A DNA stretch of 59,231 nt from the NCBI GenBank assembly GCA_027449865.1, contig DAIDKV010000261.1, forward strand, positions 1-59,231, given 5' to 3'. This document shows positions 41,892-51,296 of the stretch, piece after piece. Position numbers and translations under genes: made by a program. The notes beneath the pieces are model-generated. The model was not told the DNA's origin. It ran no database searches and saw only the letters and a program-made list of their open reading frames with translations. The stretch comes from Planctomycetales bacterium (GTDB taxonomy: Bacteria > Planctomycetota > Planctomycetia > Isosphaerales > Isosphaeraceae). Each line of letters begins with the position of its first letter. Position 1 is the first letter of the stretch.

Positions 41892-44800
41892 ATGAATGCG
41901 ACGTCCGTCGAGTGGGCCGCCCCGTCGGGTCAAGGGGCGGAAGCGGCCCCGGCCGCGCTGATCGACCCCCGCGGCGAGGCCCCAATCCGCGCCGATCGGC
42001 TCGGGCTGGATGGGCTCGACGCCCGCGCCGCCCAGCTCGCCTCGGCCTGCCAGATCGCCCCGCACCGGAGAGCCCCCAGCCCCCTGCTCCGCCGGTTCGT
42101 GGAGAACAAAAAGGTTCTCGAGGACGTTCATCGTCGACTGGTCGCCGTGGGCGACCGCCGCCGCCTCCCGGGCATCGACGCCGAATGGCTCGTGGATAAC
42201 TTCCACATCATCGCCGATTCGCTTCGCGAGGTCAGGCGCGATCTTCCGCCGGGCTACGACGCGCTCCTCCCGAAGCTGGAAGCGGCGCCGATGGCCGGCT
42301 ATCCGCGGGTTCACGCCCTCGCGATGGCGCTCGTCGCCCACTCGGATAGTGACCTCGACGAGGCCCGAATCGCCCGGTTCGTCCGGGCCTTCCAGGAGGT
42401 CGCTCCGCTCACCATCGGCGAGCTCTGGGCCCTCCCCACCATGCTCCGCCTGGTCCTGCTGGAGAACCTCAGGCGCCTCGCCGATCGGATGATGTTCGGC
42501 TGGGAAGAACGCCGGCGCGCCGAACGCTGGGCGGCCGACGTCGTCGCCCGGATTCGAGCCCGGGCCGCACGAGCCAACGACCCGCCCGCCCACGTCGATG
42601 ACAACACCCTCCCCGACTTCGGCGGCCTCAGCGATCCGTTCGTCGTCCAGCTTCTGAGAATCCTCCGCGACCAGGAAGGCTCCGCCGACGTCCTCGACCG
42701 CCTCGAATCGGCCCTCTCCGCGCGCGGGAGCGACCCAAACGAGGTCCTCCGCCGCGAACACCACGACCAGGCCGCCAATCAGGTCACCGTCGGCAACGCC
42801 GTTCTCTCGCTCCGCCTGCTCTCGGCCGTCGACTGGAACGCCTTCTTCGAACAGTGCAGCCGGGTCGAGGCGATCCTCCGCGACGATCCCTCCGGCGTCT
42901 ATCCCTTGCAGGATTTCCCGACCAGCGACCGATACCGACGAATCGTCGAGGCCATCTCGCGAGGCTCGGGCGCCGACGAGGTCGAGGTCGCCCGCTTCGC
43001 GATCGACCTGGCCCGCCGCGCTCGCCAGGACTCGGCCGACGCCTCGCCGAAAGACCACGTCGGCTATTACCTGATCGATCGCGGCCGACGCGACCTGGAA
43101 GCCCACTTCGGATACAAACCCGGCCTCTGGCCCCGGCTCCTCGGCGCCATGCTCGACCATCCCAGCGCCACCTACTTCGGCTCGATCGGACTGGCGCTGG
43201 CTTTCTTCGTCACGGCGGCCATCGGCCTGGTCGTCGGCGCGGGGACCGGGTGGGGATGGCTTCTCCTCGCGGTCGCCGTGGTCCTGCTCCCACTCTCCGA
43301 GCTGGCCGTCGGACTGGTCAATCACAAGCTGACCCTCTTCCTGCCCCCAAGAGTTCTCCCCAAGCTCGACTTCAAGGAAGGTATCCCCGCCGAGCACATG
43401 GCGTTCGTCGTTATTCCCGGAATGCTCGCACGCCACTCGAGCGCCGCGGTCCTGATCGAACGGATGGAGACACACTACCTCTCCAACCCCGACCCGAACC
43501 TGCGGTTCGCCCTGCTGACCGACTTCAGCGACGCCCCCGCCGAGTTCATGCCCGACGACGAGGCCTTCCTCCGCGACGCGATCGATCGGATCCGAATCCT
43601 CAACGACCGCCACCGCGCCGGCGACCCGCTCGGACGGACCTCCACCTCGGGCGGCGACCACCCGACCGGCCCCGACCGCTTCTTTCTCTTCCATCGAAAG
43701 CGGCTCTGGAACCCCTCGCAGGGCGTCTGGATGGGCTGGGAACGAAAGCGCGGGAAGCTCCAGGAATTCAACCGGATGCTCCGCGGCGCCCGCGACACCA
43801 GCTACACCACCTTCAGCGTCGACCCCTCCGAGCTGCCCCAGGTCCGCTACGTGATCACGCTCGACGCCGATACCCGCATGCCGCGCGACGCGGCGGGCCG
43901 GCTCGTCGGCGCCATGGCCCACGCGCTGAACCGGCCGAAATTCGACCCGAAGGCCGGCCGGGTGGTCTCCGGCTACGGCGTTCTTCAGCCAAGGGTGAGC
44001 TTCCACCTCACCGCCGCGACCCGGTCCCGGTTCGCGGCGATGCTCGCGACCTCCGGCGGAATCGACCCCTACTCGACGGCCGCCTCCGACTCCTACATGG
44101 ACCTCTACGGCATCGGCACGTTCACCGGCAAGGGGATCTACGACGTCGACGCCTTCGAGGCCGCGACCGCCCACGCCTTCCCCGAAAACGCGATCCTCAG
44201 CCACGACCTCATTGAGGGAAACTTCTCCCGCTGCGGCCTGCTCAGCGATACCGAACTTTTTGATGACTTCCCGGCCCGATACAATGCCTACTCCAGGCGC
44301 GAGCATCGGTGGGTCCGCGGCGACTGGCAGCTTCTCCCCTGGCTCGCCCCCCGCGTACCGACCTCCGAGGGCCCGAGCGCCCGGCGTCCGAACCCGCTCC
44401 CGGCCCTGGAGCGCTGGAAGCTGCTCGACAACCTCCGCCGAAGCCTCGTCCCGCCGGCGCTTCTGGTCCTGCTGGTCCTCGGCTGGACCCTCCTTCCCGG
44501 CTCGCCCTGGGCCTGGACCATCCTCGGAGTGCTGGTCCTCTCGGTCCCACTCTGGCAGGTGGCCATGTCGATCGCGGTCGCCATCCCTCGCCAGGGGCTC
44601 CTCTCGCCGCTCCGGGCCGCGCGCGAGACCGTCCCGGCGATGGTCGGACAGATCTTCATGGAACTGGTCCTGCTCGCCTACCGGTCGTCCGTGCTGGTCG
44701 ACGCCATCGCCCGAACACTCGCGCGACTCTACGTGAGCCGGAAAAAACTGCTGGAATGGGAAACGGCCGCCTCGACCGAACAACGGCTGGGAACCGATTT

Positions 44801-47800
44801 GCGGCACTTCATCCAGGGGATGTGGACCGGCCCCACGCTCGCCCTCGCGATCGGGGCGATCGTCGCGGTGGTTCGTCCCGACGCCCTGCCGGCCGCCTCG
44901 CCGATTCTGCTCGCCTGGCTGATCTCGCCGGGATGGGCGTACTTCCTCAGCCGACCGCCGGCCGTCGAGCGAACCGTCCTCACCGACGACGAGCGGAAAG
45001 CCCTCCGCCGCGTCGCGCGCAAGACCTGGCTCTTCTTCGAGACTTTCGTCGGCGACGAGGACAACTGGCTCCCGCCCGACAACTTCCAGGAATACCCCGA
45101 CGGCCGGATCGCCCACCGAACCTCGCCAACCAACAAGGGCTTGCTCCTTCTATCCACCCTCTCCGCGGCCGACTTCGGCTACATCGGCCCGTTCCGGCTG
45201 GTCGACCGCCTGGAAAAAACCCTGCGAACCCTCCAGAAGCTGGAAAAGCACTGGGGACATATCCTCAACTGGTACGATACGAAAACCTTGCAGCCGTTGA
45301 CCCCTCGATACGTCTCGACGGTCGACAGCGGCAACCTGCTCGGCTGCCTGGTCACGCTCTCGCACGGACTCCGCGAGAAGGCCACCGCGCCGATCCTCGA
45401 CGCCTCGATCGCGCGCGGCCTCGAAGACGCCTTCCGGCTCGCGACCGAATCCCCCTCGGCGCCGAGGGAGCCGGCGCGTCGGCTCGCCTCGCTCTTCGCC
45501 GGCCCGATTCCGGCCGACCTGGCCCAGTGGGACGAATGGCTCGCCTCGGTCGAGACCGCGGCGCGCGACCTCGCGGCGCGGACGTCGAGAGCGACGGATT
45601 CCCCGACGACCTGGGCCGATCGGCTGGTCGAGCAGACGACCGGCTGGCGGGCCGAGCTGGCCTCGCTGGCACCCTGGATCACGGGCTTGATCGCGATCGA
45701 GAACCGCAGCCACGCGTTGTTCCCGTCCGACGACGACGCCAGGCGATGGTCCTCGATCCGGGCCGAACTGCTCGCCCCCTCGCCGCTCCGGGTGATCGCC
45801 GAGCGGTCCGACAGAATCGCCTCCGAGCTGGAAACCCTGGCGGAGCGGGCAAGGACTCCGTCGATGGTCGAGACGCTCCGCGCCCTCATCGCCGCCGTGC
45901 GCGACCCGGTCCCAGGCGAGGTTTTGACCCGTCTGCATCAGGCGGCCGACGCCGCCCGCGACCTCGCCGCCGGGATGGACTTCCGACCGCTCTACCGAAC
46001 CGATCGCCAGCTCTTCAGCATCGGCTACAACCTGACCGAAGGCCGGCTCGACAGCGCCTGTTACGACCTGCTCGCCTCCGAGGCGAGCCTGACCTGCTAC
46101 CTTGCCGTCGCGCGCGGCGAGGCGCCCCGGAAGCACTGGTTCCAGCTCGGCCGGCCGTTCATCCGGGCCGCCGGACGACTCGGGCTGATCTCCTGGGGCG
46201 GGACCATGTTTGAATATCTGATGCCCCGGCTGATGCTCCGCACCCTCCCCGGCACCACCCTCGCCGAGGCCTGCAAAACCGCGGTCGCCCGCCAGATCGA
46301 ATACGGCCGGGAACTCGGCCTGCCGTGGGGAATCTCCGAGTCGAGCTACGGCGAGCAGAACATCGCCGGCGACTACCACTACCAGGCGTTCGGAACGCCG
46401 GGCCTCGGGCTCAAGCAGGGGCTCGAACTCGACCGCGTCTTCGCCCCCTACGCCACAATGATGGCCGTGATGCTCGCCCCGCGCGAGGCGCTGGAGAACC
46501 TCCGGCACCTCACCCGGGAAGGCGCCGAGGGCGAGTACGGCTACTACGAGGCCATCGACTACACACCCGGTCGCGTCCCCGAGGGGAAGCGGTCGGTGGT
46601 CGTTCAGTCGTACATGGCGCACCACCAGGGGATGGGGCTGGTCGCGCTGAACAACGCCCTTCATGCCGATGTGATGACCCATCGATTCTCGGCCGAGCCG
46701 ATGGTCCGCGCGATCGACCTTTTGCTGGAAGAGCGGCTGCCGGCCGACCCTCCGATCCTCGAACGGGCGCTCACCGCGGCCGAGGCCGCCGCCGAGCTTC
46801 GCGACGAGGGCGAGTCCGCCGCCGAGGAATCCGCCGAGGGCGCCGCCCCCTCGGCGCCGACCGCCGCGCCGATGAGCCGGCGGCTGACCACGCCCTTCAC
46901 ACCGGCGCCTCGAACCCACATCCTCTCCAACGGCCAGTATCACGTTCTGCTGACCAACGCGGGATCGGGCGTCAGCACCTGCCGCGGGCTCGACATCACC
47001 CGGTGGCGCGAGGACGCGGCGAAGGAAGGCCACGGTTCGTTCCTCTACATTCGCGACGTCGGCAAGGGCTCGGCCTGGTCGGCCGGCTTCCAGCCAACCT
47101 GCCGGGTTCCCGAGAGTTTCGAGGCCATCTTTGCCGCCGACAAGGCGTCGTTCCGCCGCCGCGATTACGGAATCGAGACCACCCTGGAGGTGATCGTCTC
47201 GCCCGAGCATCGCGCCGAGGTCCGCCGGCTCACGCTGGTCAACCACGACGCCTCGCCCCGCGAGATCGAGGTCACCAGCTATGCCGAGATCGTCCTCGCC
47301 CCGCGCGCCAGCGACGTCGTCCACCCGGCGTTTTCGAAGCTCTTCGTCGAGACCGAATGGCTCGGCGGTCCAGGCGCGATTCTGGCCAGGCGCCGGATGC
47401 GCTCCGCCTCGGAAGAACCACTCTGGGCGGTCCACGTCTCGGCCGTCGACCGGGCGACCCGCGGCGGCACCGCCATCGGACCGATCCAGTTCGAGACCGA
47501 CCGCGCCCGCTTCCTCGGCCGGGGCCGAACCGTCGCGAATCCGGCAGCCGTTGACACCGGCGCCACCCTCTCGGGAACCGCCGGACCGGTGCTCGACCCC
47601 GTGTTGAGCCTCCGCCGCCGGGTGAAGCTCGAAGCCGGAGGGACCGCCGTCCTCTCGTTCGTCACGGCGTTCGCCGAGTCGCGCGACGAGGCCCTCGGAA
47701 TCGCCGATCAGTTCCGCGAGATCGCCGCGTCCACCCGCGCCTTCGAACTCGCCTGGGCCCGAATCCAGGTCGAGCACCGGCATCAGGACCAGTCGGGCTC

Positions 47801-50800
47801 GGAAGCCCACCTCTACCAGCGGCTCGCCGCGCACGTCGTCTTCGCCGGCGGAGCCCTGCGCGGCGACCCCTCGGCGATCCAGCGCAACCAGCTCGGGCAG
47901 CCAGCCCTCTGGCGGTTCGGGATCTCCGGCGACCGGCCCATCGTCCTGGCCCGGATCGGCGAGGGAGGCGAGCTTCACCTCGCCCGACAACTCGTCGCCG
48001 CTCATGCTTATCTGACCGCGCGTGGACTCGACTTCGACCTCGTCCTGATCGACCAGCAGGCAGGCAGCTACCTCGACGCGATGAACCGGCAATTGCTCGA
48101 CGCCGTTCGCGCCGGCGGCTCGGCCGACCGGCTCGACAAACCGGGCGGCGTCTTCGTCCGCCGCTCCTCGCAGATGACCGAGGAAGAACGGACCCTCCTG
48201 GAAGCCACGGCGCGCGTCGTTCTGGTCGGCGACCGCGGGCCGCTCTCAACCCAGCTCGACCGGACCGAGCACCACGCGCCAGCACCCCCTCGATTGAATC
48301 CGACCCGCGACCCGGTCGTCCCTCACGACGAGCCGGTCCGACTCCCCGACGACCTGCTTTTCGCGAACGGAACCGGCGGCTTCACCCCCGACGGCCGCGA
48401 GTACTGCATCCTGGTCGAGGGCTCGCCGCCCCCCTCGGCGGGCCGGAACGGACCGCTGGCGCACGGGCCCTCGCCCTACCCCGCGCCCGCCTCGCACCTC
48501 CGGCTCCCACCCGCGCCCTGGGCCAACGTGGTGGCCAACGCCACCGCCGGATTCGTCGCGACCGAGTCGGGACCCGGCTTCACCTGGTCGGCCAATAGCC
48601 AGGGCAACCGCCTCACCCCCTGGAGCAACGACCCGGTCTCCGACCCGCCCGGCGAGGCCATCTACCTCCGCGACGAGGAAACCGGCGAGGTCTGGTCGCC
48701 CACCCCGCTCCCCATCGCCGGCCCCGAGCCCACCCTCGTCCGACACGGCCAGGGCTACACGTCCTATCAAAAAGTCGCCCACGGAATCGAGCACGAGCTG
48801 ACGCTGTTTGTCCCGCCCGACGACCCGGTGAAACTCTTCCGCCTCCGCCTCCGCGCCAGCGGCGAGAGCGGACCCCGGCGCATCTCCGCGACGTTCTACG
48901 CCGAGTGGGTCCTCGGCCCCAACCGCGACGCCTCCTCAATGCACGTCGTCACCGAGATCGACGAGGAAACCGGCGCACTCCTGGCCCGCAACGCCTACCG
49001 AATCGACCTCGCCGATCGAGTCGCGTTCGCCGATGTCGACCGGCGGCCAAGATCGCTGACCACCGACCGCCTGGTCTTCCTCGGCCGCCACGGCTCGCTC
49101 TCGACACCCGCCGCGTTGACTCGCGCCGGCCTCGCCGAACAGCTCGGCGCCGGCTTCGACCCCTGCGCCGCCATCCAGGTCCAGATCGACCTGCGCCCAG
49201 GCGCCTGGTCCGAAATCGTCTTCCTGCTCGGCGAGGCCGACAACCTCGAATCGGCCCGCGCCGTCGTCCGCCGACACCGCGAGCGCGGCCGCGCCGACCA
49301 AACATTGACCGAGGTCCGCGAAAACTGGGACCGCATCCTCGGCACCGTCCATATCCGTACGCCCGACGCCTCCATCGACCTGCTCGCCAACCGATGGCTG
49401 CTCTATCAGGTGCTTTCGTGCCGATACCTGGGCCGATCCGGCTTCTACCAGTCGGGCGGCGCCTTCGGCTTCCGCGACCAGCTCCAGGACGTGATGGCGA
49501 TGGTCCACGCCGCGCCCGAGGTCGCGCGGGCGCACATCCTCCGCGCGGCCGCGCACCAGTTCCTCGAAGGCGATGTCCAGCACTGGTGGCACCCTCCGGT
49601 CGGACGCGGCATCCGAACCCGGATCTCCGACGATCCCGCCTGGCTCGGCCTGGCCGCCAGCCATTACGTTGAAGTCACCGGCGACGCGAGCCTCCTCGAC
49701 GAACCCGTCGACTTCCTGAGCGCTCCACCCCTGAAGCCAGGCCAGGAAGACGATTACGGACTCCCTGACCCAGCCCACAAGCCGGCCTCCCTCTACGACC
49801 ACATCCTCAAGGGCCTCGACCGGGTCGACCGCCTCGGTCCCCACGGCCTCCCGCTGATCGGCCACGGCGACTGGAACGACGGAATGAACCGCGTGGGCGC
49901 GGAAGGGAAGGGCGAAAGCGTCTGGCTCGCCTGGTTCGCGGCGACCGTCTTCCGCCGAATCGCCACGATCGCCGATTCACGCGGCGACGCCACCAAAGCC
50001 GCCCACCTCCGCCAGCGCGCCGACGCCTTCACCTCCGCCTGCGAATCCACCGCCTGGGACGGCGAATGGTATCGCCGCGCCTACTTCGACAACGGAACCC
50101 CACTGGGCTCATCGTCCAACCCAGCCTGCCAGATCGACTCGCTCCCGCAATCCTGGGCGGTGCTCGCCGGATCGGCCAATCCCGACCGCGCCCGGCGCGC
50201 GATGGAGTCGGTCGACCGCCTGCTGGTCGACCGCGAGGGCCGGCTCATTCTGCTCTTCACCCCGCCGTTCGACGCCGAACCGATGGACCCCGGTTACATC
50301 AAGGGATACGTCCCGGGGATTCGTGAAAACGGCGGCCAGTACACGCACGCGGCGACCTGGGTGATCCAGGCCTTCGCCGCGCTCGGCGAGGGCCGCCGCG
50401 CCTTCGAGCTTCTCTCGCTGATCAACCCGATCCGCCACGCCGATGACCCAGCCTCGGTCGAGCGGTACAAGGTCGAACCGTATGTGGTGGCGGGCGACGT
50501 CTACGGCCGACCGCCGCACGTCGGCCGGGGCGGCTGGACCTGGTACACCGGCTCGGCCTCGTGGCTCTACCGGACGATTGTTGAGTCGATCCTCGGCCTG
50601 AAGCGACAGGGCGACCGACTCACCATCGAGCCCCGCATCCCGCCCGACTGGACCGGCTTCTCGATCGCATACCGATATGGATCCACCACATATCGAATGG
50701 AGATCGCAAACCCGCGCGGCGTGGAGTCGGGCACAACCGAGATGCACCTCGACGGCCGCCCCCTACCCGACCGCATGATCCCCCTGATCGACGACGGCCG

Positions 50801-50828
50801 CAACCACGAAGTCCGTATCTCGATGTAG
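41892..50828 (+). CDS. ndvB: Cyclic beta-1,2-glucan synthase (NdvB/Cgs-type)
   Basis: The product is 2978 residues from ATG 41892, close to the 2800-2900 usual for the family. Order: N-terminal soluble region; membrane segments (about 426-455 and four more at 847-1020); GT84 glycosyltransferase with ITLDADTRMPRDAAG (about 655), YGIGTFTGKGIYDVDAFE, and RWVRGDWQLLPWL; glucoamylase-like domain (about 1330-1590) with PWGISESSYGEQNIAGDYHY and MAHHQGMGLVALN; two GH94-type sugar-binding modules; and a GH94 phosphorylase/chain-length control domain with GHGDWNDGMNRVGAEG (about 2656-2671) and GGWTWYTGSASWLYRTIVES. In Brucella and Agrobacterium the enzyme makes periplasmic cyclic glucans from UDP-glucose at the inner membrane. 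No ndvA exporter is adjacent. The product in a planctomycete is inferred only. Confidence 0.9.
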   Translation: MNATSVEWAAPSGQGAEAAPAALIDPRGEAPIRADRLGLDGLDARAAQLASACQIAPHRRAPSPLLRRFVENKKVLEDVHRRLVAVGDRRRLPGIDAEWLVDNFHIIADSLREVRRDLPPGYDALLPKLEAAPMAGYPRVHALAMALVAHSDSDLDEARIARFVRAFQEVAPLTIGELWALPTMLRLVLLENLRRLADRMMFGWEERRRAERWAADVVARIRARAARANDPPAHVDDNTLPDFGGLSDPFVVQLLRILRDQEGSADVLDRLESALSARGSDPNEVLRREHHDQAANQVTVGNAVLSLRLLSAVDWNAFFEQCSRVEAILRDDPSGVYPLQDFPTSDRYRRIVEAISRGSGADEVEVARFAIDLARRARQDSADASPKDHVGYYLIDRGRRDLEAHFGYKPGLWPRLLGAMLDHPSATYFGSIGLALAFFVTAAIGLVVGAGTGWGWLLLAVAVVLLPLSELAVGLVNHKLTLFLPPRVLPKLDFKEGIPAEHMAFVVIPGMLARHSSAAVLIERMETHYLSNPDPNLRFALLTDFSDAPAEFMPDDEAFLRDAIDRIRILNDRHRAGDPLGRTSTSGGDHPTGPDRFFLFHRKRLWNPSQGVWMGWERKRGKLQEFNRMLRGARDTSYTTFSVDPSELPQVRYVITLDADTRMPRDAAGRLVGAMAHALNRPKFDPKAGRVVSGYGVLQPRVSFHLTAATRSRFAAMLATSGGIDPYSTAASDSYMDLYGIGTFTGKGIYDVDAFEAATAHAFPENAILSHDLIEGNFSRCGLLSDTELFDDFPARYNAYSRREHRWVRGDWQLLPWLAPRVPTSEGPSARRPNPLPALERWKLLDNLRRSLVPPALLVLLVLGWTLLPGSPWAWTILGVLVLSVPLWQVAMSIAVAIPRQGLLSPLRAARETVPAMVGQIFMELVLLAYRSSVLVDAIARTLARLYVSRKKLLEWETAASTEQRLGTDLRHFIQGMWTGPTLALAIGAIVAVVRPDALPAASPILLAWLISPGWAYFLSRPPAVERTVLTDDERKALRRVARKTWLFFETFVGDEDNWLPPDNFQEYPDGRIAHRTSPTNKGLLLLSTLSAADFGYIGPFRLVDRLEKTLRTLQKLEKHWGHILNWYDTKTLQPLTPRYVSTVDSGNLLGCLVTLSHGLREKATAPILDASIARGLEDAFRLATESPSAPREPARRLASLFAGPIPADLAQWDEWLASVETAARDLAARTSRATDSPTTWADRLVEQTTGWRAELASLAPWITGLIAIENRSHALFPSDDDARRWSSIRAELLAPSPLRVIAERSDRIASELETLAERARTPSMVETLRALIAAVRDPVPGEVLTRLHQAADAARDLAAGMDFRPLYRTDRQLFSIGYNLTEGRLDSACYDLLASEASLTCYLAVARGEAPRKHWFQLGRPFIRAAGRLGLISWGGTMFEYLMPRLMLRTLPGTTLAEACKTAVARQIEYGRELGLPWGISESSYGEQNIAGDYHYQAFGTPGLGLKQGLELDRVFAPYATMMAVMLAPREALENLRHLTREGAEGEYGYYEAIDYTPGRVPEGKRSVVVQSYMAHHQGMGLVALNNALHADVMTHRFSAEPMVRAIDLLLEERLPADPPILERALTAAEAAAELRDEGESAAEESAEGAAPSAPTAAPMSRRLTTPFTPAPRTHILSNGQYHVLLTNAGSGVSTCRGLDITRWREDAAKEGHGSFLYIRDVGKGSAWSAGFQPTCRVPESFEAIFAADKASFRRRDYGIETTLEVIVSPEHRAEVRRLTLVNHDASPREIEVTSYAEIVLAPRASDVVHPAFSKLFVETEWLGGPGAILARRRMRSASEEPLWAVHVSAVDRATRGGTAIGPIQFETDRARFLGRGRTVANPAAVDTGATLSGTAGPVLDPVLSLRRRVKLEAGGTAVLSFVTAFAESRDEALGIADQFREIAASTRAFELAWARIQVEHRHQDQSGSEAHLYQRLAAHVVFAGGALRGDPSAIQRNQLGQPALWRFGISGDRPIVLARIGEGGELHLARQLVAAHAYLTARGLDFDLVLIDQQAGSYLDAMNRQLLDAVRAGGSADRLDKPGGVFVRRSSQMTEEERTLLEATARVVLVGDRGPLSTQLDRTEHHAPAPPRLNPTRDPVVPHDEPVRLPDDLLFANGTGGFTPDGREYCILVEGSPPPSAGRNGPLAHGPSPYPAPASHLRLPPAPWANVVANATAGFVATESGPGFTWSANSQGNRLTPWSNDPVSDPPGEAIYLRDEETGEVWSPTPLPIAGPEPTLVRHGQGYTSYQKVAHGIEHELTLFVPPDDPVKLFRLRLRASGESGPRRISATFYAEWVLGPNRDASSMHVVTEIDEETGALLARNAYRIDLADRVAFADVDRRPRSLTTDRLVFLGRHGSLSTPAALTRAGLAEQLGAGFDPCAAIQVQIDLRPGAWSEIVFLLGEADNLESARAVVRRHRERGRADQTLTEVRENWDRILGTVHIRTPDASIDLLANRWLLYQVLSCRYLGRSGFYQSGGAFGFRDQLQDVMAMVHAAPEVARAHILRAAAHQFLEGDVQHWWHPPVGRGIRTRISDDPAWLGLAASHYVEVTGDASLLDEPVDFLSAPPLKPGQEDDYGLPDPAHKPASLYDHILKGLDRVDRLGPHGLPLIGHGDWNDGMNRVGAEGKGESVWLAWFAATVFRRIATIADSRGDATKAAHLRQRADAFTSACESTAWDGEWYRRAYFDNGTPLGSSSNPACQIDSLPQSWAVLAGSANPDRARRAMESVDRLLVDREGRLILLFTPPFDAEPMDPGYIKGYVPGIRENGGQYTHAATWVIQAFAALGEGRRAFELLSLINPIRHADDPASVERYKVEPYVVAGDVYGRPPHVGRGGWTWYTGSASWLYRTIVESILGLKRQGDRLTIEPRIPPDWTGFSIAYRYGSTTYRMEIANPRGVESGTTEMHLDGRPLPDRMIPLIDDGRNHEVRISM

Positions 50829-50840
50829 AAGGAAATTCGG

Positions 50841-51030
50841 AGGAACCACGGAAAACACGGAGGACACGAAAGAAGACGAACCGCGAGCGGAACGCTAACA
50901 TCGATTCAATATATCAAATCATGTGTTGAATCTTGAATCTTGAATCTTGAATCGATTCTACCCGCCGCACGATCAGCCAGCCCCAGGCCCTTTGTCTTTT
51001 TTCGTGCCCTTCGTGTTTTTCGTGGTTCCT
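50841..51030. repeat. CACGAAA repeat pair I/J with a 7-nt tandem repeat between
   Basis: Left copy 50841-50880 (aggaaccacggaaaacacgg...) and right copy 50994-51030 are imperfect reverse complements. Between them, at 50926-50953, ttgaatc is repeated four times. This is the same paired arrangement as in the 5.6-kb and 39-kb copies. Confidence 0.7.
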
Positions 51031-51104
51031 GCCTTTGGATTATTCGTAGTGGTTCCCACCTTTGGATTATCCGTAGTGGTTCCCGCCTTTGGATTATCCG
51101 TAGT
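51024..51104. repeat. 27-bp tandem repeat, three copies
   Basis: Units of 27 bases (ggttcctgcctttggattat-tcgtagt, with few substitutions) at 51024-51050, 51051-51077 and 51078-51104. The stop codon and last residues of the neighbouring small lipoprotein gene lie inside the third unit. Confidence 0.85.
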
Positions 51105-51219
51105 TACCGTGCTGGTCCTCGTGCTGTGGGGCGCGGGCGTCGGGGCGTTCGTTCTGGACGTCCTCCGAGGCGCACCCGTTGATCCAGACAACGATCGCCA
51201 CCAGGAACCATCTCCACAT
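51094..51219 (-). CDS. Tiny putative lipoprotein
   Basis: The product is 41 residues from ATG 51219, preceded by a strong GGGGAGGG site. Signal MWRWFLVAIVVWING with lipobox I-N-G-C16, then a charged tail ASEDVQNERPDARAPQHEDQ... The mature peptide is only about 26 residues. Its 3' end merges with the 27-bp tandem repeat, so the tail may be shortened by repeat insertion. The nitrilase gene ends 77 bases upstream on the same strand. A function cannot be assigned. Confidence 0.5.
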   Translation of the reverse strand: MWRWFLVAIVVWINGCASEDVQNERPDARAPQHEDQHGNYG

Positions 51220-51296
51220 GGCATCCCTCCCCGACCCGACGGGCCGCACACATCGATCCTTTTGGGCGGGGAGGGTATCGGAGAACGGTCCGCGGA

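Noticed and set aside
41736-48092. Two very long minus-strand frames opposite the glucan synthase gene
   Set aside because: Same cause: codon bias suppresses stops in the antisense frame. No motif or ribosome binding site supports them, while the sense frame has all family motifs.
51024-51104. 27-bp repeats as a CRISPR array
   Set aside because: Units are contiguous with no spacers.
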